A stretch of DNA of 64,000 nucleotides from CAIXSC01 sp046349915 (GTDB lineage: Bacteria > Planctomycetota > Planctomycetia > Pirellulales > Pirellulaceae). Position 1 is the first letter of the stretch. Every line of letters begins with the position of its first letter. Position numbers and translations under genes: made by a program. Below, in pieces: positions 59,283 through 64,000 of this stretch. The stretch spans positions 186,001 to 250,000 of the forward strand of contig JAXMBL010000004.1 in NCBI GenBank assembly GCA_046349915.1. The letters are read 5' to 3'. The notes under the pieces were generated by a model, which worked only from the letters and a program-made list of their open reading frames with translations, was not told where the DNA came from and made no database searches.

Positions 59283-61321
59283 GCGCGAGCGTCGCGAGGA
59301 TCGTGGATCATGCCACTCCGAAGGATCATCTGGAGTCCGCGGCTGGCGCGCGCGGTTCACGGGCGGCGTGGAGCTTGTTCACTCAAGTCTGGAATCGCGA
59401 TGCCTGGTGGAATCGCGTCACTCTGGATCTTGGCTTGTTCTGCTTCGGTTCCGCCCAAGTCGCCGCATGGCTATCACCCACTCCTTCCGTTGTCACGACG
59501 CAACCGCTGGAACTGATTGGGGCATGTCTTGTCGCCGTGCCAACCTTTCGCGATGCGTTGTTCCCGAGCAAGCAGGCGGCCGACGACGTTCACTCCAATC
59601 GACTTGTCTCGTTGGCCATCCTCGCGTCGCTCGGCGCGGGTGAAACCTGGGCGGCCTTCGCCACTCCATTGATCATGAGATTAGGGCATTGGTTGGAGTC
59701 CCGTGGACTCGTGGGAGTCGAGGATGCTCGCGAATCGCTCCGTCGACTGACGGTTGGCGAAGTGGCCGTGTTGGACGAGGAGACTGGAAGGGTTGTTACA
59801 GCGGCAATTGTCCAACCCGGCCAATTGATGGTGATTCCGCCGCATGAGTCGTTTGTGGCTGATGGAGTCGTGGAGTCAGGGAGTTCGACCGTGGACGAGT
59901 CGACGCTCACCGGCGAGTCCTTTCCCCGAGAGGTGGGGCGAGGGGCCGCGGTACTGGCTGGAACGACGAATGGCGCTGGGGTATTGCGAGTGCGAGCTAC
60001 GGCGACGGGCGAGTCGACGCTCGCGGGACGAGTGGCTCGGGATTTTGACGCCGCGGTCGCTTGTAAACCAGCGGTAACCAAGACACTGGAACGCTACGCA
60101 CGCTGGTATGTCCCAGGCGTCGTTGCCGTGGCCATCTTGACGTTTCTCGTGACTGGCAGTCTTTCACGCGGCACGGCCCTGTTGTTGGTCTGCTGTCCTT
60201 GCGCTCTGGCTTTAGCGGGCCCCGCGGCGTGGATTGCAACCGTATCGGTGGCGCTGCGCCGAGGAATCTTGATTCGAGCGAATGGGAATTGGGAATTCCT
60301 GGCGGATGTTGATTCGCTGGCGCTCGACAAAACGGGGACCATCACCACCGGCCAACTCAGCGTGGTTGCCTGTCGCTCGTTCGCAACAGGTACGCAACGT
60401 TCAAACGATGGCTCGGCGCATGTCGAGAACGCCGAGACGTTGGAGATCGCGCATGCATTAGCACTCGCGTCCACTCATCCGGCCGCCATGGCGATCGCTC
60501 GCTATGCCAACGAACGAATCAGACGCCAGCGCGAAGCGACTGACGCTAGCGAACTCGCCAGCCAAGGGATCTCGGGCCAAGTCCAGGGGAAGCATGCCTT
60601 GCTGGGGAGAATCTCCTGGTTGGAGAAACAAGGCGTCGTCGTTGCTCCTTCCATCGACCATGCGGGTCCTGTAGTAGGACTCGCAGTCGAGGGATGCCTG
60701 CTCGCAACCTTCTTCCTGGAAGATGCCGTACGAAGCGAGGCGAAGGCGGTGATCGACGACGTGCGACGTCAAGGCGTATCGCGCGTCGTCATGATTACCG
60801 GGGACCGCGTTGAGTCCGCGCGACACGCCGCGGCGGCGCTAGCTTTGGACGATATCCACGCCGACTGCACTCCCCAATCGAAACGCGACTTGGTCTTGAG
60901 TGAACGAAGTCGGCGGGGACGCGTGGCGATGGTGGGAGATGGGGTTAACGACGCGTTAGCGTTGGCGGCGAGTGATGTGGGGATTGCCATTTCGCGTCCT
61001 GGCGGGAATGTAGCGCGAGGGGCCGCGGATGTCATTCTCTGGGATGGCGATCTCAAGGCGCTTCCCGGCGCCATCCGGCTGGCTCGGAGCCTGCGACGAC
61101 TGATCTTGGTGAACATGTCGCTAGCCCTCGGCTGCATGGGAGTGATGGTGGTCGGCGCGAGTCTAGGCGCGACCTCGCCGCTCGCGGCGGCCGTGCTGCA
61201 CAACGTCGGCGCGGTTGCGATCTTGATTCACTGCGGCCTGTTTGTCGGCTGTGAGCTGAGGAGAAGGGATTCTTCAACGAATTCGAGTGGGCGTGCTCCC
61301 GTACGCTCATTGGTGTCATGA
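59279..61321 (+). CDS. P1B-type heavy-metal-transporting ATPase
   Basis: 680-residue metal-pumping ATPase. Actuator motif TLTGES, ion-site CPC at Cys306-Pro307-Cys308 in VCCPCALALAGP, phosphorylation site DKTGTIT with Asp350, and the hinge MVGDGVNDALALAASDVGIAI. The CPC ion-site is typical of Cu+/Ag+ or related metal pumps, but Zn2+/Cd2+ types share it. There is no N-terminal HMA metal-binding domain, and the first helices are few, which is unusual. It is translationally coupled to the SPFH gene before it and precedes a secreted cupredoxin-like gene. Confidence 0.9.
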   Translation: MSASVARIVDHATPKDHLESAAGARGSRAAWSLFTQVWNRDAWWNRVTLDLGLFCFGSAQVAAWLSPTPSVVTTQPLELIGACLVAVPTFRDALFPSKQAADDVHSNRLVSLAILASLGAGETWAAFATPLIMRLGHWLESRGLVGVEDARESLRRLTVGEVAVLDEETGRVVTAAIVQPGQLMVIPPHESFVADGVVESGSSTVDESTLTGESFPREVGRGAAVLAGTTNGAGVLRVRATATGESTLAGRVARDFDAAVACKPAVTKTLERYARWYVPGVVAVAILTFLVTGSLSRGTALLLVCCPCALALAGPAAWIATVSVALRRGILIRANGNWEFLADVDSLALDKTGTITTGQLSVVACRSFATGTQRSNDGSAHVENAETLEIAHALALASTHPAAMAIARYANERIRRQREATDASELASQGISGQVQGKHALLGRISWLEKQGVVVAPSIDHAGPVVGLAVEGCLLATFFLEDAVRSEAKAVIDDVRRQGVSRVVMITGDRVESARHAAAALALDDIHADCTPQSKRDLVLSERSRRGRVAMVGDGVNDALALAASDVGIAISRPGGNVARGAADVILWDGDLKALPGAIRLARSLRRLILVNMSLALGCMGVMVVGASLGATSPLAAAVLHNVGAVAILIHCGLFVGCELRRRDSSTNSSGRAPVRSLVS

Positions 61322-61359
61322 GTTGTGGTTTGTGTTCGAGTATTACACGAGAGGTTGAC

Positions 61360-62145
61360 ATGAGATTTAGGTTTCTGATTAGTAGCGTGATGGCGGCTTG
61401 TCTGGCGGCCGCGTCGAGTGGTTGGGTGGAGGCGGCCGATTGGGGAGATCTGCGCGGCCAGTTTATTCTGGAAGGCAAAGCGCCGACTCCCGCGAAACTC
61501 ATGGTCAATAAGGACCTGGAGTGCTGCGGCAAGTATCTGGATGAGATTGTCGACGAGTCGATAACGACGGGGCCAGGAGGCGGGTTGGCGAATGTCTTCG
61601 TCTATCTGCGACTCCCGCCTGGCAAGAAGAAAATCGACATTCATCCAGATCTACTGTCGGCCGCGTCCCAACCGGTGGTGTTGGACAATGTCCACTGCTT
61701 GTTCAAGCCTCATGCGTTGGCGATCTGGGCTGGAAAACAGACGCTCTTGGTCAAGAACAGCGACCCGATCGGGCATGCCGCCAAGATGGATTTTCTGAAC
61801 AACGCACCGATCAACGTGATCTTGCCCGCGGGCGGCAAGGTCGAGCAGAAGCTACAGAACGCCGAGACGTTGCCAACGACTGTGTCGTGCGGCGTGCATC
61901 CCTGGGAAATCGCTTATCTCAAGGTACACGATAGCCCCTATTTCGCGCTGACTGGTCCCGACGGGAAGTTCACGATCCCGAAGTTGCCCGCCGGCGAATG
62001 GGAGTTTCAGGCGTGGCACGAATCGTGCGGTTTCCTGGTGGCCAAACCAACCTGGTCCAAGGGTCGATTCAAGCTCACTGTCAAGCCAGGCGTCAACGAC
62101 GTTGGCGTTGTCAAGCTGACGCTCGGCATGTTGAAGAAGAAGTAA
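61360..62145 (+). CDS. Secreted cupredoxin-like protein
   Basis: 261-residue exported protein (signal about residues 1-28, FRFLISSVMAACLAAASSGWVEA). Residues about 65-180 resemble a plastocyanin/cupredoxin fold: VKNSDPIGHAAKMDF with a His, and CGVHPWE with Cys and His in the usual blue-copper order. Two further Cys form CCGKYL near the N-terminus. A small Ig/carboxypeptidase-regulatory-like domain closes it (GPDGKFTIPKLPAGEWEFQAWHE). It probably carries or senses copper or electrons in the periplasm. The ATG at 61360 has GAGG six bases upstream. Confidence 0.75.
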   Translation: MRFRFLISSVMAACLAAASSGWVEAADWGDLRGQFILEGKAPTPAKLMVNKDLECCGKYLDEIVDESITTGPGGGLANVFVYLRLPPGKKKIDIHPDLLSAASQPVVLDNVHCLFKPHALAIWAGKQTLLVKNSDPIGHAAKMDFLNNAPINVILPAGGKVEQKLQNAETLPTTVSCGVHPWEIAYLKVHDSPYFALTGPDGKFTIPKLPAGEWEFQAWHESCGFLVAKPTWSKGRFKLTVKPGVNDVGVVKLTLGMLKKK

Positions 62146-62219
62146 GCGATGTGGCGAACCATCGAGTGGTCGCGGTCGAACCGTGAACCACTCGCTGGTC
62201 AAATCCACGGAGACCTGCG

Positions 62220-63596
62220 ATGGATGAGTCCGCCGGCGCGCTGGGACAGGCGACGCGAGAGCGAATCAATCTCGAGTGGCTTCTCAGGCTGCGATGGGCC
62301 GCGGTCTTGGTTCAAACACTCACCATCGCAGGAGCTCGCCTTCTGTTGGGAATGGAGCTTCCGCTTGGGTTTCTCGGGATCGTCGTGGCGCTCGAGGCCG
62401 TTTCCAATGTGGCGGCCTCATGGTGGCAACGGCGCGACGGCGATCCGCGAGTCGACAGCGAGTCATTGCTGGCCGTGATCATGGCGCTCGATATTGGCTT
62501 TCTTACGGCCTTGCTGTTTGGCTCGGGCGGCCCCTTCAATCCCTTCAGTGTCTTCTACCTGATTCATATCTCTCTGGCCGCCGCCACGCTACGGCCGCGG
62601 TTGGCGTGGTTATTGACTCTTCTGTCCGTGTGCTGCTTCGGCGGGCTATTCGTGAGGTATGTGCCCATCCACGCCTTGGAACATCATGGAGTGGATTCGA
62701 CACCCTCTGCGACCCACTCGCATGCTCCCAGCGAATCAATGCATATCCATCTGCGCGGCATGCTGTTGGCCTTTGCGGGGGCCGCGGTGTTCGTTACATA
62801 TTTCGTCACGAGGGTCCGGCACGAATTGGACCAACGCGACGCGCAGCTCGCGGCTGCCGATCGTCGTCGAGCCCATCTCGAACGACTCGATTCCCTGGTC
62901 ACACTCGCGGCCGGTGCCGCTCATGAACTGGCGACGCCGCTCGCGACCGTCATGGTGGCCGCTCGCGAAATGGAAATTGAATTGACAGGCTCGGGTTCGC
63001 CATTGCTCGCGGATATCCAAGTGATGGTGAGGGAAATCGGGCGCTGTCGAGATATTCTGGGGACGTTGACGTCGCGTGCGGGGGAACGCATGGGAGAAAC
63101 CTGGCGTGAAACGCCGCTCAGCGACTTGCTGGCCGACGCTCGACTTGCCACTCGTCAACCCGACTTGATCGTCGTTGTCATTTCTCCGGCATGTTCAAGA
63201 GCAGCGGTTGTCGCCCCGCGACGAGCTCTTACGCAGACCCTCGCCGCGCTTCTGCAAAACGGACTCGATGCATCGTCCGACCCAAAAGAAGTCCGCTTGT
63301 TGGCTGCGTGTGAGTCGGGCGAGTTGAAGATTGAGGTTCAAGACAGCGGCAGAGGCATGTCCGACTCGACGCTTCGCCGGTTAGGCGAGCCCTTTTATTC
63401 CACTCGCCAAGGCGCTGGCGGGATGGGACTCGGAGTGTTTCTGGCGAAACGCGTGGTCGAGCAGATAGGGGGAAGCGTGGTTTACGAGTCCAAATTAGGG
63501 AGTGGGACGACCGTGCGTCTCACGGTTCCTCTCGAAGTAGTTCCTGCCTCGCGGGTGCCAACGGACGCATGTCGAAATCCGGAATGGGCAAGCTGA
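62220..63596 (+). CDS. RegB/PrrB-like redox-responsive histidine kinase
   Basis: 458-residue sensor kinase. Five or six membrane helices fill residues 20-195. A quinone-site-like heptapeptide GGPFNPF (103-109) matches the GGXXNPF motif conserved in RegB. The H-box AAGAAHELATPL has the phospho-acceptor His235. IGRCRDIL places Cys276 as in RegB's redox-sensitive Cys. The ATP-binding domain shows LLQNGLDAS, DSGRGM and a glycine-rich GGMGLGVFLAK. RegB-type kinases respond to the ubiquinone pool or oxygen. A short intergenic gap of 4 bases separates it from the regulator gene. A good GGAG precedes the ATG. Confidence 0.88.
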   Translation: MDESAGALGQATRERINLEWLLRLRWAAVLVQTLTIAGARLLLGMELPLGFLGIVVALEAVSNVAASWWQRRDGDPRVDSESLLAVIMALDIGFLTALLFGSGGPFNPFSVFYLIHISLAAATLRPRLAWLLTLLSVCCFGGLFVRYVPIHALEHHGVDSTPSATHSHAPSESMHIHLRGMLLAFAGAAVFVTYFVTRVRHELDQRDAQLAAADRRRAHLERLDSLVTLAAGAAHELATPLATVMVAAREMEIELTGSGSPLLADIQVMVREIGRCRDILGTLTSRAGERMGETWRETPLSDLLADARLATRQPDLIVVVISPACSRAAVVAPRRALTQTLAALLQNGLDASSDPKEVRLLAACESGELKIEVQDSGRGMSDSTLRRLGEPFYSTRQGAGGMGLGVFLAKRVVEQIGGSVVYESKLGSGTTVRLTVPLEVVPASRVPTDACRNPEWAS

Positions 63597-63600
63597 CGCG

Positions 63601-64000
63601 ATGGCAAGGATCTTACTAGTCGACGACGACGACTCGCTGCGCGATCAATTGACGCGCGCGCTCACTCGCCGCGGTTATGCCGTGGTGGCGGCCGCGGGCA
63701 GCGAGGAAGCGATGCAGTGCGTGCGTCGTGAGCCATGCGAGATGGCTATTCTTGACCTGCGGATGCCCGGCGAGTCGGGAATGAACCTTTTGTCGGAAAT
63801 TCTCGCCGTTGCTCCAGCGACGCAAATCGTCATCCTGACTGGCTTCGGGAGTATCGCCAGCGCCGTTGATGCGTTGAAACGCGGCGCGGTGAACTACGTC
63901 GCGAAGCCCGCGCATGTCGACGAAATTCTGGCAGCCTTTCGCCCCCCCTCTGAAACTTCGTTGGAGACGCCAGTCACTCACGAAGACTCGCCATCTTTGG
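63601..64000 (+). CDS. RegA/PrrA-like response regulator (partial)
   Basis: The first 133 codons of a response regulator that continues past the window. The receiver has acidic pocket Asp9-Asp10, phospho-acceptor Asp52 in ILDLRMPG, the Thr in ILTGFGS and the Lys in AKPAHV. GFGSIASAVDALKRGAVNYVAKPA is very close to RegA/PrrA/ActR wording, whose effector domain is a Fis-type HTH. The effector domain lies outside the window. It is the expected partner of the preceding kinase. Confidence 0.88.
   Translation, partial: MARILLVDDDDSLRDQLTRALTRRGYAVVAAAGSEEAMQCVRREPCEMAILDLRMPGESGMNLLSEILAVAPATQIVILTGFGSIASAVDALKRGAVNYVAKPAHVDEILAAFRPPSETSLETPVTHEDSPSL

Overview
The window reads as chromosomal DNA of a planctomycete, most likely from the Pirellulales. 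That is inferred from family content: a DUF1592 cytochrome-like protein paired with a DUF1552 protein, two further DUF1501 Tat-exported proteins, a DUF1080 protein, a PQQ-like propeller protein, an ECF sigma factor overlapping a Ser/Thr kinase gene, a short Verrucomicrobia/Planctomycetes-restricted protein (TIGR04138-like), and a large secreted protein with a planctomycete-type N-terminal signal. No rRNA, tRNA, CRISPR array or prophage was found. Gene density is ordinary, and the spaces between genes are crowded with several families of palindromic repeats.

Layout. 419-5241: DUF1592/DUF1552 pair. 5241-7029: three 159-bp tandem repeats, with a complete 1,304-bp ISL3-family insertion sequence sitting exactly between copies 1 and 2. 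7028-10779: heterodimeric ABC exporter. 10956-12383: PQQ-propeller protein. 12426-14456: small membrane protein, TIGR04138-like protein and a RicT/PSP1 protein with an RG-rich tail. 14597-15310: RluA-type pseudouridine synthase. 15540-18355: sigma-54 activator and lipA. 19300-20358: tartrate/D-malate dehydrogenase family. 21003-25106: NhaR-like regulator, then a 1,064-residue secreted SBBP/PKD/RTX protein. 25442-28952: DUF1501 protein, Cys-rich secreted protein, folC. 29242-34041: ABC-2 transporter trio. 34269-36615: zinc-ribbon-like protein and a second ABC-2 pair. 36660-41897: RidA protein followed by three unrecognised genes that look like a large effector with a C-terminal toxin-like domain and a small candidate immunity protein. 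41965-44794: kinase-caspase fusion and its ECF sigma factor. 44979-55655: secreted proteins, M48 protease, SelA-like PLP enzyme, two-domain alpha/beta hydrolase, DUF1501 protein, a methyltransferase-like membrane protein, a large membrane protein and a DUF1080 protein. 55982-64000: three overlapping SPFH (HflK/HflC-like) genes, a P1B-type metal ATPase, a secreted cupredoxin-like protein, and a RegB/RegA-like redox two-component pair whose response regulator runs off the window.

Two regions deserve most attention. The first is 37183-41897, a candidate effector/immunity module with an apparent frameshift at the 5' end of the large gene. The second is 55982-64000, a tightly overlapping operon that links membrane-scaffold proteins, metal transport, a periplasmic cupredoxin-like protein and a sensor kinase that keeps both hallmark redox motifs of RegB (GGxxNPF and a conserved Cys after the H-box). 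A further theme is the interspersed repeats: a GACGGACT-type palindrome in at least nine copies, a roughly 150-bp composite module in three copies, and a roughly 192-bp two-hairpin element in two full copies and several partial ones.

All family assignments come from reading the sequence by eye. No database or structure search was run.
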